Assembly: GCF_029760855.1 (NCBI RefSeq)
Contig: NZ_SOSI01000006.1
Location: 124,001-188,000 of the forward strand
DNA length: 64,000 bases
Reading direction: 5' to 3'
DNA from: Erythrobacter litoralis
GTDB lineage: Bacteria; Pseudomonadota; Alphaproteobacteria; Sphingomonadales; Sphingomonadaceae
Below, one piece after another: positions 18,113 to 27,477 of the stretch (positions are counted from its first letter, which is position 1; every line of letters begins with the position of its first letter). The notes below the pieces were generated by a model. It worked only from the letters and a program-made list of their open reading frames with translations, was not told the origin of the DNA and ran no database searches. A program made the position numbers and the translations under genes.

Positions 18113-18439
18113 AGGTGGTTCTGTAGCCCGTATAGTCGGGTGCGAAAATCGAAAGCTCGGGTTCGATTGTAGACGCAAGCATCGCGGTCGCAGAAGACCC
18201 CCCAAGAGATCAGCTGGTTCGTTGGATTGAGCAAGGAAGCTGCTCGAAAGCGTACCTATTCGGGCCTGTCGTAACCCTACAATCGACTGAACCACGATCG
18301 ATGGTAATACGGCCTCGCGACCCGAAGGGCTCGGAGCAGCAATGCAATGAGTTCTCTCCTTATGGGCGGCCTCGGAAGGGGCCGCCCTTTTTCGGCAATG
18401 AAGATAAGCCGAAACGAGAGATGTAAGGGGTCTCGGCGA
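18113..18439. other. Gap with an isolated plus-strand terminator
   Basis: 327 bases between the 89-residue gene and the end of the DUF2493 gene. It holds an inverted pair GATTGTAG and CTACAATC about 115 bases apart (near 18,165 and 18,277) and a strong plus-strand terminator at 18,364-18,392. No protein gene is visible. Confidence 0.5.
18364..18392 (+). terminator. Rho-independent terminator on the plus strand
   Basis: Perfect 8-bp stem GGGCGGCC/GGCCGCCC around an 8-base loop, followed directly by T5 on the plus strand. All nearby genes lie on the minus strand, so this may end a small RNA. Confidence 0.8.
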
Positions 18440-19372
18440 TTACGCCGGACTGGTGCCCAACAGACCGCGACGATCGACCACGGTGATCCGGCGCATCTTG
18501 GCAGCGATCACCAGCCGTTCGGTCACGCCATTGCCCGGAAATGCGACGACGTAACGCGGATTGAGCGCAAGCATTTGCTCGTTGCGTTTGAACCCGGCGC
18601 GGGCACCAAGCCGACGATCAAGCGAATAGGTCAGCTGCTGGACTTCGCGGCGCTCGGCCCAACTCGCTGCCAGACGATCGGCACCCTTGCCGTCGCCGCC
18701 ATGGACCAGGAAGAGATCGGGAACCGCATCGCGAACCTTGTCCAGGGTCGCCCAGATATTGTCGGCATAAGCGCGCGCATCCTCGGCGTTCTCGAAGCTC
18801 TGGCGACCACCGGCGAAAACGACCGGAGTTCCCTCCGGGATCAGGGCATGACGCCGGTTCTCAGCCCGTGCGCGGAGGAAATCGCGGGCATCAATCACGG
18901 CCGAGGTAAGGTTTCGCGAATGGCTCGTGCGCGAGCCGGAAACGGGCTTCCACGAGGAACCAGTCTCGTCGCGGTAGAGTGCTGCCGCCGCCTCACGCAT
19001 CTGCTCGAAGGCCAGCATGCTGGCTTCGGCAGACTGCGCGCGCTCGACCTGCTCTTCCAGATTGCTCGAATGCACTTCGGAGCCATCGGCCGACGCGAGG
19101 AGGACCCGGATTTCGTCGCTGGCCCGGTCAAGCTGAGCGGACTTGCGGCTGGCTGCTCGGTGGAAAAGGTTGACCATACCCCAAGCAATATCCTCGGCAT
19201 CGGCTTCCAGAGCCGTGTCGGCAAACATCGCAAAAAGGTCGGACCAGACTGCGCCAAGCGTCTGCTCGATCGCGTCTTCGCAGGGAAAGTCGGTCTCGTT
19301 GAAGGGGGCTGCCCTGATGCTAAGGCCTGAGAGATCGAGGCCGCTCAACTGGTCGATGAAGCTGTCGTACAT
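18440..19372 (-). CDS. DUF2493 (YAcAr/SLOG-like) protein
   Basis: 310 residues from the ATG at 19372 (MYDSFIDQLSGLDLSG), preceded by ATCAGGAG. The C-terminal 125 residues form a Rossmann-like DUF2493 domain: TPVVFAGGRQSF, then LFLVHGGDGKGADRLAASW and KRNEQMLAL with RYVVAFPG. The HGG-GKGAD pattern is the nucleotide or nucleotide-derivative binding loop of the SLOG superfamily. The N-terminal part is helical and unrecognised. Such genes are common in conjugative elements of this group. A ligand-sensing or metabolite-processing role is inferred from the superfamily only. Confidence 0.85.
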   Translation of the reverse strand: MYDSFIDQLSGLDLSGLSIRAAPFNETDFPCEDAIEQTLGAVWSDLFAMFADTALEADAEDIAWGMVNLFHRAASRKSAQLDRASDEIRVLLASADGSEVHSSNLEEQVERAQSAEASMLAFEQMREAAAALYRDETGSSWKPVSGSRTSHSRNLTSAVIDARDFLRARAENRRHALIPEGTPVVFAGGRQSFENAEDARAYADNIWATLDKVRDAVPDLFLVHGGDGKGADRLAASWAERREVQQLTYSLDRRLGARAGFKRNEQMLALNPRYVVAFPGNGVTERLVIAAKMRRITVVDRRGLLGTSPA

Positions 19373-19381
19373 GGTGTGTCT

Positions 19382-19447
19382 CCTGATCGCGGGGACAAGG
19401 AGAGGAGGCACCATTGCCTCGGCCCTGTCCGCCGGAGCCCGATCAGG
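19382..19447 (-). promoter_or_regulatory. Long leader hairpin covering the Shine-Dalgarno of the DUF2493 gene
   Basis: Minus-strand CCTGATCG (19,440-19,447) pairs perfectly with CGATCAGG (19,382-19,389), whose last bases are part of the ATCAGGAG Shine-Dalgarno. Inside are a second stem (GGACA with TGTCC) and a third (GAGGCA with TGCCTC). This is the most elaborate of the four leaders. Confidence 0.7.
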
Positions 19448-19591
19448 GCCGGAACAAGGGGCGAGGCGCACCGCGCAGCGGGAAACCTGCGGCCCTAGGC
19501 TGGCGCGGGCAACACGGGCCGACGGGCCGCAGGTTGCGGCTCGCCCCGACCGGCCCAAGGGCCTCTCCCGGCGAACAGGGATGAGGCAGGA

Positions 19592-20032
19592 TCAGGACCC
19601 GGTGGCGCAAGCGGATCGGGAGCGCTCTAAGATCGCTTCGCCATTCGAGAACCGCCCAATCAGGCGCAGCTCACCGAACAGGCCGATGAACCTACAGGAG
19701 ACCTGGCCAAGCCAGTGCCGCGCCCTCGGCACTCGCGGCTTGTAGAAATCGGCCTCCCAGTAAGGGGCATCGTCCCGCTCGACGAGCCAGATCGCCGCGA
19801 GCCCGCAATAGGTCGATATGCCGCAATCGGCGAAGGCATTGCGAAGGAGGATACGATCTTCGCGGCCGCGCCATCCATCGAAGCGCTCGAAGGAAGGAAA
19901 GGCCGCCTTCGCGGTATCAATGACCTCGTCGACGAGGCACTCATAGGCCCAGTCGACATCTTCGTTTTCGCCGTCATCAAGCAGGCGAAAGGCCACCACG
20001 GACCCGGTCGGATAGCTGACGGAACGTCCCAT
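19592..20032 (-). CDS. Uncharacterised 146-residue protein downstream of ardC
   Basis: The ATG at 20032 is 11 bases after the ardC stop with AAGGAGC between them, so the genes form an operon. The protein is acidic with many aromatic residues (ENEDVDWAYECLVDE, DGWRGREDRILLRNAF, WLVERDDAPYWEADFY). No family is recognised and no membrane segment is seen. Codon use and composition match the neighbours. Linkage to an antirestriction gene suggests a role in establishment after transfer, but that is inference. Confidence 0.75.
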   Translation of the reverse strand: MGRSVSYPTGSVVAFRLLDDGENEDVDWAYECLVDEVIDTAKAAFPSFERFDGWRGREDRILLRNAFADCGISTYCGLAAIWLVERDDAPYWEADFYKPRVPRARHWLGQVSCRFIGLFGELRLIGRFSNGEAILERSRSACATGS

Positions 20033-20043
20033 CTCACTGCTCC

Positions 20044-20973
20044 TTAGGCCGCATCGGCGAGATCGACATCGGCCTCGCCTTCCAGGGATTGGTGACCCCC
20101 AAGGTCAAGCAACAGGCTGGCCGCTTCCTCGGCCTTGGCCGCAGCGGTCAAGATCGCGCGCTCGTCCGATTTGAGGATCTTGAGCCAAGATGCGATGTAG
20201 CTGGCGTGATGGTCTAGATGGGTGACAGGAAGACCCAGTTCGGCTCCAAGGATGGCCGAGGACAGCTCGGCGATCAGTTCTTCGGCAGCATAGGCATCGC
20301 TGCCGAAACGGTTCTTGAGATCGCGGTCGAGCCGAGAAGAATGACCCGTCCAGTGCGACAGTTCGTGTGCGAGCGTCGCATAGTAGTGGTCGTAGGCTTC
20401 GAAGAGTTCGGCTGGCGGCATGGTGACCCGGTCCCGCAACGGCTCATAGTAGGCCTGCGCACCATGGTGGCGCAGGTCTGCGCCGATATCGTCGAAGAAG
20501 GCATCAAGTCGGTCTTCGCGTCCTTCGGGCTCAAGCGCGGCAACCAGCGGCTTGGGATGGTAGAATGCAGGGAGGCCATCGCACTGATCCGCGTTGAACA
20601 CGGCATAGGCCTTGAGCACGCGCCGGTTCTCGGTGTCGGCTTCGCCTTCGGCGTTCACGACCTCTTTGATGTAGCTCTTGTAGAAGATCGCGATGGTCGA
20701 TTTCTCACCCTTGCGGACCTGTCCGCCGAGCTGCTGACACTGGCGGTACGTCATCCAGTAGGGCGAGGCGTAGCCACAGCCATCGGCCACCATCCACAAC
20801 CAGAAGGTGTTCATGCCGCGATAAGGCATCCCGCAGGATCGCAAGGGCCGCGAGACCGGCACACCACGCCACGGCTTGACCCATGGCTTGGTGCCTTGCT
20901 CAAGCTTTTCGATGATGGCGGCGGTGATGCGCTGCGCTGGCGATGTCGAAGCAATGCGGCGGGATCTGGTCAT
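20044..20973 (-). CDS. ardC: ArdC-family antirestriction protein with zincin-like protease domain
   Basis: 309 residues from the ATG at 20973. The N-terminal ArdC ssDNA-binding domain shows ITAAIIEKLEQGTKPWVKPW and GMPYRGMNTFWLW, with MTYRQCQQLGG and VRKGEKSTIAIFYK. The C-terminal metallopeptidase domain has HELSHWTGH (HExxH) and a downstream AEELIAELSSA that supplies a further glutamate. ArdC proteins protect incoming plasmid DNA from host restriction in the recipient. The leader contains a hairpin that covers the Shine-Dalgarno, and the gene is cotranscribed with the 146-residue protein. Confidence 0.92.
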   Translation of the reverse strand: MTRSRRIASTSPAQRITAAIIEKLEQGTKPWVKPWRGVPVSRPLRSCGMPYRGMNTFWLWMVADGCGYASPYWMTYRQCQQLGGQVRKGEKSTIAIFYKSYIKEVVNAEGEADTENRRVLKAYAVFNADQCDGLPAFYHPKPLVAALEPEGREDRLDAFFDDIGADLRHHGAQAYYEPLRDRVTMPPAELFEAYDHYYATLAHELSHWTGHSSRLDRDLKNRFGSDAYAAEELIAELSSAILGAELGLPVTHLDHHASYIASWLKILKSDERAILTAAAKAEEAASLLLDLGGHQSLEGEADVDLADAA

Positions 20974-20982
20974 GGGAGTTCT

Positions 20983-21016
20983 CCTGATCGCCGGGACGGA
21001 CATGCCCCGGGTCAGG
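20983..21016 (-). promoter_or_regulatory. Leader hairpin covering the Shine-Dalgarno of ardC
   Basis: Minus strand: CCTGA (21,012-21,016) pairs with TCAGG (20,983-20,987) and CCGGG (21,006-21,010) with CCCGG (20,991-20,995). The 3' arm runs into the ATCAGGAG Shine-Dalgarno. Confidence 0.7.
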
Positions 21017-21074
21017 AAAAGCAAAGCTCCCTCCTCTCTCCGCTTCTGCTGTAGACAACATTCAGCGAAAAGCG

Positions 21075-21108
21075 AAAAGGCGGCCCGTCCCGAGAGGGAC
21101 GGACCGCC
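21075..21108 (-). terminator. Terminator after the ParB-like gene
   Basis: Minus strand: 13-base arms (GGCGGTCCGTCCC with its near complement, one mismatch) around a 4-base loop, followed by TTTTCGCTTTT. Lies between the ParB-like stop and the ardC leader. Confidence 0.8.
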
Positions 21109-21138
21109 CGCCGAGTGACCTGGACCTGTCAGGAGGGG

Positions 21139-23112
21139 TCAGGCAGCCTGCTCGGCAATTTCGTCAGCCGCGTCGTCGCCGACCAGCTCATCGGCATCTA
21201 TCCCAACCGGTTGGACTTCTTCGGAACCGGCGAAACGCATGATCGAAGGAACCCATGCCTGCGCCCGTTCCTTGACCTCGATCTCGCCGATGAAGTTACC
21301 CGAGAAGATGCGCTCGGCTGCACTCGCAAGCTCGGCCTTCTTCGAGGCGGCATAGCGACTGACCAGTTCGGGACCGCCGGCGACATCGAGCGCTTCGAGC
21401 GTGCGGGCCTTGGCCACCCGGTCAAAGTAATTCGCCGCCGTAGGACGCCACCAATGCGCGGTCTCGATTTCGAGCAATGAGCCGAGCGCCTCGTGCATCG
21501 GCACCGAACGCTCGCCTTCGCAGGCCAAGCTGGCAACCAGAGCCCGCGAGACGACATGACCAAGCCATGCTGAGCGCGCCTCGTCGGAAAGCGCCCGGAA
21601 CATCGCAAACCGTTCGACGTCGCTTTCGCCAGCACGCCAGCTTTCATCGAGCGAACCGGCGAACTCGGCGAGCGCAGCGCTCGCCGCTGCATCCTTGGCC
21701 TCGAACCCGGTAACCGGGCCCGAAGCCACCGAGCCGACAAGCGTCGACGCTTTCCTGGCGCGCCAGTCGTGGCCATCGGCATCGGCGAGCGTGAAGACCA
21801 TGAAGTCGAGCGCCAGTACCGGGTCGTTGGCGAGATGGATCGCTAGGATGTCGCGGCGCTGCATTGCGAGTTCGTCGAGTAGGCGCTGCGACAACGAGCT
21901 TCCCTTGGGCTTCGCCGCACAGCTTTCCTCGATGGCCTCGACCACACCTTCGTCGGCGACGACTTCGGTCTCGGCATAAAACTGCGGGACCAGTGTCGGC
22001 TCGCCATTGCGCGAGAGGACGAGGAATGCACCGGCCTCGGCTTTCAGCTCGTCGGCAAGCACGGGGGGACGATCATTGAGCGCGCGCATGGCGCGGTCGA
22101 TCACCACCAGTTCCTTCTCGGCCTTGGCGACCTCATCTTCGTCGCTGTCCTCGTCTTCGAGCACAGCGGCGACACGGTCGTAGTCGGCCTCGAGCTCGCC
22201 GAGCTCCCGAGCTTCCTGCTCGGTCATTGGCGCAGGCTCGCAGGGCAAGCGACCGAGACCTTCAACAAGGTCGTGGCTGACGTAGTTGCCAAGGGTCGGC
22301 CGAACCCAGGCAAGGCCATATTCAAGCGCGGCCTTTTCTGCGGCTTCGGCCATGGCCTTGTGCGCGAGGCCCTCGAGCAGCGCCATGTCGATCCAGCTCT
22401 CGCTGGCATCATCGTCGAACAGTTCGCGCTCAATCCGGCCGCCTGCGGCCAGGTAGGCATCGCGTCCGACGAGAACGGCACGCGGATCGGAACCACGCAC
22501 CGTGGCATCGAGCACCATGCGGCGGATGGTGTCAGGCGTGATCTGATACCAGGCGTCCTGCAGCTCGGCATAGACATGCGCCTGGCGCTCCACGTCGGAG
22601 ATCGCGCCGTAGGCCTTGGCCATGTCGAGCGTGATCGTGCCCTCGGCGAGTGCCTCGAAGACGCAGGGTGCGAGACTTGCCAAGCGTAGGCGTCCTTCAA
22701 CGAAACGGACGGTGAGGCCGAAGCGGCGCGCCACGTCTTCGGTGGTAGCGCCTGCCTCGATGATCGCCGCGAAAGCCTGCGCCTCGTCGGCCGGGTTCAT
22801 CGCGAGACGCTGGAAGTTCTCGGCAAGGCTGGCTTCGCGCACTTCGCTTTCCTCGCCTTCAATGACGAGGCAGGTGACCTCGTGGTTTTCGGGCAAGGTG
22901 CCATCTTCGGCCAGCGCCTGCAGCGCGGCGAGCCGGCGACCGCCGGCCTCGACCTCGAATTTTCCGCGCTTTCCTTTGCGTACGACGAGGTTCTGCAGCA
23001 GGCCGCGCGCGGCGATGTCTGCCCGCAGCTGGAGATCGGCCAGCACGTCGCTCGACTTGCGAACGTTGCGCGGGCTCTCAGCGAGCTTCTTCAAGGGAAT
23101 CGACTGGATCAT
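21139..23112 (-). CDS. ParB/KorB-like DNA-binding protein
   Basis: 657 residues from the ATG at 23112, preceded by ATCAGGAG. The N-terminus is a ParB/Srx domain: IPLKKLAESPRNVRKS, then LLQNLVVRKG, VEAGGRRLAALQAL and LAENFQRLAMNPADEAQAF. A helix-turn-helix follows (TTEDVARRFGLTVRFVEGRL). The long C-terminal half has an acidic linker (EDEDSDEDEVAKAEKE) and is otherwise unassigned. Long ParB-like proteins of this kind are common in alphaproteobacterial plasmids and integrative elements; no parA is adjacent, so partition is not assured and a regulatory role is equally possible. It lies between the Strawberry-notch helicase gene and a terminator. Confidence 0.88.
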   Translation of the reverse strand: MIQSIPLKKLAESPRNVRKSSDVLADLQLRADIAARGLLQNLVVRKGKRGKFEVEAGGRRLAALQALAEDGTLPENHEVTCLVIEGEESEVREASLAENFQRLAMNPADEAQAFAAIIEAGATTEDVARRFGLTVRFVEGRLRLASLAPCVFEALAEGTITLDMAKAYGAISDVERQAHVYAELQDAWYQITPDTIRRMVLDATVRGSDPRAVLVGRDAYLAAGGRIERELFDDDASESWIDMALLEGLAHKAMAEAAEKAALEYGLAWVRPTLGNYVSHDLVEGLGRLPCEPAPMTEQEARELGELEADYDRVAAVLEDEDSDEDEVAKAEKELVVIDRAMRALNDRPPVLADELKAEAGAFLVLSRNGEPTLVPQFYAETEVVADEGVVEAIEESCAAKPKGSSLSQRLLDELAMQRRDILAIHLANDPVLALDFMVFTLADADGHDWRARKASTLVGSVASGPVTGFEAKDAAASAALAEFAGSLDESWRAGESDVERFAMFRALSDEARSAWLGHVVSRALVASLACEGERSVPMHEALGSLLEIETAHWWRPTAANYFDRVAKARTLEALDVAGGPELVSRYAASKKAELASAAERIFSGNFIGEIEVKERAQAWVPSIMRFAGSEEVQPVGIDADELVGDDAADEIAEQAA

Positions 23113-23216
23113 GGGTTTTCTCCTGATGGAATGAAGGCGCAGGTGAGGATCACGAGGCCCACAAGCCCAAAGGGCCCCCTCCACTCTGATTCTGAGATTG
23201 GGGTCTGCCCGAGGGA

Positions 23217-26200
23217 TCAGGCGGCTAGCGCGGGGAGGACCGACGAGGCTCTCGACACCGGGACGAACAGCCGCGTGCGGTAGCGGATGATCTCGGTGAA
23301 GCAGCCCTTGTTCTTGTACCAGTCGAGCCGGTCGGGTGAGAACCCGGTCAGTTCAAGGCGCTGTTCGCCGCCGACCAGCGATCGCTTGACGGTCAAGGCA
23401 TCGTGGCTTGCGAGGCCCAGCGGCTTGCCGCTGGCGAGGACGAGGTCGCCGATCTGCTTTGCCGCCGGTCCAGCAATCCCGGAAAGGCCAAAGGTCTCCG
23501 CGATTGCGGCGAGGTCGGCGTCTAGCACCTCGCGCCCGATAATCGACTGGCCATCGTCGGCAACGAGCCGGGTGACCCGAACATGATCGCCGGGGAGGCG
23601 CTTCCAGACAGGGAGCAGCAGCCCGGTGGCAAGATGGACACGCTCGGTCACTGGCGAAGCGGCGGCCTCCTCTTCCTCGGCCCGCCAGGCGTCCGTGAAC
23701 GCGGTGACGCCGAATTCTTCCCAGTGGCTTTCATCGAGTGCCTCAAGCGTCCAGTTCGCGGATTTGAGCGGTCGCAGAAGGCGCCGACGTTCGATCACGG
23801 CCCCGTCGTCAGCGATAAGGCGCCGGGCAGGAACCGAGAGGGCGACCTTGTCCGAGCGCGCATTGCGCATCGGCGTCGCGTGCGGGCTGCCGATCTCGTG
23901 CATCCGCACGAGGCGCTGCAATCGCAGAGGCCGAAGGTGCCTCGTCACTTCGAGCGAGACGAGACGGGTCTCGGCTCTAGTCACGGGATCGGTGCGCAGG
24001 AGTTGATCTGCGAGTACCTCGAAACTATCGACCCTGACGGTTTCCAGTCCCTGATCGAGCGTTCCGGCCTCGCGCGCGGCTTCGATCCGCGCTTCGACGA
24101 GGCCGAGATATTCATCGAAGATCGCATTCTGGAGTGCTATCGGCAGCGCGAGAATACGGTTTAGCCAGCGCTGGATCGTGGGAAGATTGTCGGTCAGTCC
24201 GCCATCGGGGTTTTCAAGCCGGAGGCCGGTGCGCTCGACGAAGTTACCGAAGTTCGTGGCTTCGAGCTTGCCGTCATAGAGCAGCTGGAACCAGCGGCTG
24301 AGCGCGTCGCGCGCATAGTCACTTTCGAGATTGTCGGCCGGGTCGAACAGGTTCTGACCTCCGGTCTGGCGCTGGCCGCGCGTAAGCGCGCCCAATGCAT
24401 CGAGCCTGCGCGCAATGGTCGAAATGAACCGGCGTTCGCCCTTCACGTCGGTGGTAACGGGACGGAACAGTGGGGCCGAGGCCTGGTTGGTGCGGTTCGT
24501 GCGACCAAGACCCTGGATCGCGTTGTCGGCGCGCCAGCCCGGCTCGAGCAGGAAATGAACCCGGCGCTGCTGGTTCTTCGCATGAAGGTCGGCATGATAG
24601 GAACGACCCGTGCCGCCTGCATCCGAGAAGACGAGGATGCGCTTGGTCCCATCCATAAAGCTTTGCGCCTCGGCGACATTGGCACTCGGGCTTCGCCGTT
24701 CAAGCCGCTGCTGGCCATCGCGGCCCAGGACCAGCCTACGAGTACGGCCCGTGACCTCGGCCACGGCCTCGGACCCAAAGTGCTCGATGACCGCGTCAAG
24801 CGCGGTAGCGATGGGCGGCAGCGCGCAGAGCTGCTCGATCAATGCGTCACGCGCGGCAATGGCGCGCGGGCAGAAAACGGGATTGCCCTCCTCGTCGTTC
24901 ATCGCCTCGGAGCGGAGATTGCCATCCTCGTCGGCGAAGACCTGCATCAGGCGCACCGGGAAGCTTTTGACGAGGTAGTCGATGACGTATTCACGCGGGG
25001 ACAGATCGATATCGAGCGCTTTGCGTTCTTCCACGCTAAGGTCGGCAAGGCGCCGGTCGAGCATGGCCTCGGCGGTCGAGACCAGCTGCACAACAACCGA
25101 ATGGTCCTCTCCAAGAGCCGCTTCCATCGCGGGGATCATGCTGGGCAGCTTCATCGAAAGCAGGAGCTGGGCAAAGAAGCGCTGCCTGGTGCCTTCGAAG
25201 ATCGATAGCGCCGCAGCCTTGGCATTGCGGTTGAGCGTATCGCCGCTGTCCTCGTCGACCACGCGGGTTGCTTCGAGCGCAGCTTCGAGGTTGCGGTGAA
25301 TGATCGCCCAGGCATCAGCATAGGCATCATAGATTTTTATCTGCGCTTCGGTCAGGCTGTGTTCGAGGATCTCGTACTCGACCCCGGCGAAGGACAGCGC
25401 ACGGGCGAGATAGAGACCCTGCGCCTTGAGGTCGCGGGCGACAAGCTCCATCGCCGCGACGCCGCCAGCGCGGATCTCGGTCATGAACGCCTCGTGGGTC
25501 GGAAAGGCGGTCTCGGGTCCCCACAGGCCAAGGCGCGAGGTGTAACCGAGATTGGCGATGTCCGAGGCACCTGTGGCAGACGCGTAGAGCACACGGGCGC
25601 GCGGGAGATGGTTCTGCAGCTTGAGGCCCGCCATCCCCTGTTCGGAGCCCTTGACCTTGCCGCGAGTGGAGGAGCTCCCGAGCGCATTTGCCATGGCGTG
25701 GGCTTCGTCGAAAGCAATCACGCCGTCGAAATCCTCGTCCGCCCAGGCAAGGATCTGGTCGAGCCGCGTATCCTCGGCGCGCCCCGAGCGCAGCGTCGGG
25801 TAGGTGACGAAGAGGATGCCTTCGAACATCATTACAGGTTGGCCGAGTTTCCAGCGTGAGAGTGGCTGGATGTCGAGCGGCAACCCGCCTAGCGCTTCCC
25901 AGTCGCGGCGTGCATCTTCGAGCAGCGCCTCGTTCTTGGTGATCCACACATGGCGTCGCTCGCCTGCGAGCCAGCGATCCATGATGACCGCTGCGATCTG
26001 CCTTCCCTTCCCCGCTCCAGTTCCGTCGCCAAGGAAGAAGCCCTGCCGATATGCGTGTCCGTCTTCGGACAATTCGAGCGCAGTGCCTTCCTGACCGACC
26101 TTGAACTGGCCCGGGAGATCTCGCGCGAATGCCTGGGCAGCATAGACCAGTGTCTCACATTGCGCTTCGGACAGAAGGCCATCGGCCTGCCAACCTGCGG

Positions 26201-27464
26201 GAAGGCGCGGGCGAACATCAGGCTGGGGCGCTGCGACCGAGCCCATGGCGACCGATTCCACGAGCGGGGTGGGATGGACCGGCGCGTTTTCGAACACGAT
26301 GCGGCTGGGCCGGTAAGACAGGTAGATGCCAGTCTGTTCGGGCACCTGCGCGGGGTCGGCGAGGACCGAATAGGCAAGATCGATGCCATTCGCTGTGGCT
26401 GCAGGAGTCGCCGCGAACGGCGCCAACGGCCGGACCGGCGCCCGATCCGTCGAGGTTCTGCCAAGCAGGCGCACTGGCTTGCCGACCCGAAGGCGATCGA
26501 GGCTGGCGGAAATCTGCCACCGTGGCGGCAGCGCAGTAATAAGCTCGTGGAGCTCGATCAGATCGGCAGTATCTCCGGTGATCGCGGGCAAAGACGCAGT
26601 CGGCATCTTGTCGACCACGAGCAGGCGAACGGCAATTCCCGTGCCAGTTCGGCGAAACATCTGCCGCAAGCGCACATCGAGTAGCAGTGACGCTTCGTCC
26701 TGTGCCTCGGCGAATGTGGAAGCATCGAAGCCTTCGGGCATGATGGCGACGATCCTCGCTCCATTAGCAGCCGCTCGGATCGCACCGCGCAGGTGACGCA
26801 TAGCGGTCTCACCACCCTTCCGGCGTTCCTGGCTGCGGGCGAACGGCGGGTTCATCAGCACGGCCGACGGAACAGGGCCGCGAAGCATGTCGGCAATCAG
26901 TTCCCCGTCATGCGCGGTGATCGTGGCCGCAGGGAAGATGTGGCCCAGGGCTGCTCGCCTTGCCGGATCGATCTCATTGAGGAGCAGCGAGGCGTTCTGG
27001 ACGCTGCCCCAGAGCGCGAGCGCACCATTACCTGCGGACGGTTCGAGGAGCGTGTCTCGCGCACAGACAGCTGCGGCCCTCGCCATCAGCCAGGCCAGCA
27101 TCGGCGGGGTCGAGAACTGCTGGAGCTCGACCTGTGCTTCGCTGCGAACGTGCCGCGGCGGCAAGGCTGCTTCGAGCCAGTCGAACCGCGCTTCGGCTTC
27201 GTGCACGCTTGCCGCCAGATCTATGCGCGAAGACTCGCAAATCCAGAGCAGCGCGCCGATCTCGACCGCATTGTTGTAGTCATCGATGGTCCAGGCGCTT
27301 CCCCAGTCCAGGGCGCCGGTCTCTTCAGCGAAGAGGCCGGAAATGTCGGCACGGGTGAGATGACGACCCGAGGCGAGAAGCTCGGCAAGTCGGGCGCCGA
27401 TGACGTAGGCCAAGGGCACTGACGACAGTTGCTCGCCAGCGGGAAACAGGTCTGACTGAAACAT
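23217..27464 (-). CDS. Strawberry-notch-family helicase with N-terminal methyltransferase-like domain
   Basis: 1415 residues from the ATG at 27464, which has ATCAGGAGG upstream. The N-terminal 300 residues resemble a class I methyltransferase: TLLEPSAGNGALALWG, then VLMNPPFARSQERR, the NPPF motif of N6-adenine methylases. The centre is an SF2 ATPase of the Strawberry-notch type: GDGTGAGKGRQIAAVI (variant Walker A), DGVIAFDEAHAM (DEAH) and FSDAGGTGRSYHAD, with GLGRTNRTNQ as motif VI. It is among the most conserved maintenance genes in these elements. A role in DNA replication or modification of the transferred element is inferred; activity has not been shown to my knowledge. Confidence 0.9.
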   Translation of the reverse strand: MFQSDLFPAGEQLSSVPLAYVIGARLAELLASGRHLTRADISGLFAEETGALDWGSAWTIDDYNNAVEIGALLWICESSRIDLAASVHEAEARFDWLEAALPPRHVRSEAQVELQQFSTPPMLAWLMARAAAVCARDTLLEPSAGNGALALWGSVQNASLLLNEIDPARRAALGHIFPAATITAHDGELIADMLRGPVPSAVLMNPPFARSQERRKGGETAMRHLRGAIRAAANGARIVAIMPEGFDASTFAEAQDEASLLLDVRLRQMFRRTGTGIAVRLLVVDKMPTASLPAITGDTADLIELHELITALPPRWQISASLDRLRVGKPVRLLGRTSTDRAPVRPLAPFAATPAATANGIDLAYSVLADPAQVPEQTGIYLSYRPSRIVFENAPVHPTPLVESVAMGSVAAPQPDVRPRLPAGWQADGLLSEAQCETLVYAAQAFARDLPGQFKVGQEGTALELSEDGHAYRQGFFLGDGTGAGKGRQIAAVIMDRWLAGERRHVWITKNEALLEDARRDWEALGGLPLDIQPLSRWKLGQPVMMFEGILFVTYPTLRSGRAEDTRLDQILAWADEDFDGVIAFDEAHAMANALGSSSTRGKVKGSEQGMAGLKLQNHLPRARVLYASATGASDIANLGYTSRLGLWGPETAFPTHEAFMTEIRAGGVAAMELVARDLKAQGLYLARALSFAGVEYEILEHSLTEAQIKIYDAYADAWAIIHRNLEAALEATRVVDEDSGDTLNRNAKAAALSIFEGTRQRFFAQLLLSMKLPSMIPAMEAALGEDHSVVVQLVSTAEAMLDRRLADLSVEERKALDIDLSPREYVIDYLVKSFPVRLMQVFADEDGNLRSEAMNDEEGNPVFCPRAIAARDALIEQLCALPPIATALDAVIEHFGSEAVAEVTGRTRRLVLGRDGQQRLERRSPSANVAEAQSFMDGTKRILVFSDAGGTGRSYHADLHAKNQQRRVHFLLEPGWRADNAIQGLGRTNRTNQASAPLFRPVTTDVKGERRFISTIARRLDALGALTRGQRQTGGQNLFDPADNLESDYARDALSRWFQLLYDGKLEATNFGNFVERTGLRLENPDGGLTDNLPTIQRWLNRILALPIALQNAIFDEYLGLVEARIEAAREAGTLDQGLETVRVDSFEVLADQLLRTDPVTRAETRLVSLEVTRHLRPLRLQRLVRMHEIGSPHATPMRNARSDKVALSVPARRLIADDGAVIERRRLLRPLKSANWTLEALDESHWEEFGVTAFTDAWRAEEEEAAASPVTERVHLATGLLLPVWKRLPGDHVRVTRLVADDGQSIIGREVLDADLAAIAETFGLSGIAGPAAKQIGDLVLASGKPLGLASHDALTVKRSLVGGEQRLELTGFSPDRLDWYKNKGCFTEIIRYRTRLFVPVSRASSVLPALAA

Positions 27465-27477
27465 GGCAATTCGTCCT

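Noticed and set aside
23113..23216. Leader of the ParB-like gene as a fifth hairpin of the set
   Set aside because: It has ATCAGGAG but only 4 bp of pairing (CCTG/CAGG or TCCT/AGGA), so I did not list it as a feature.
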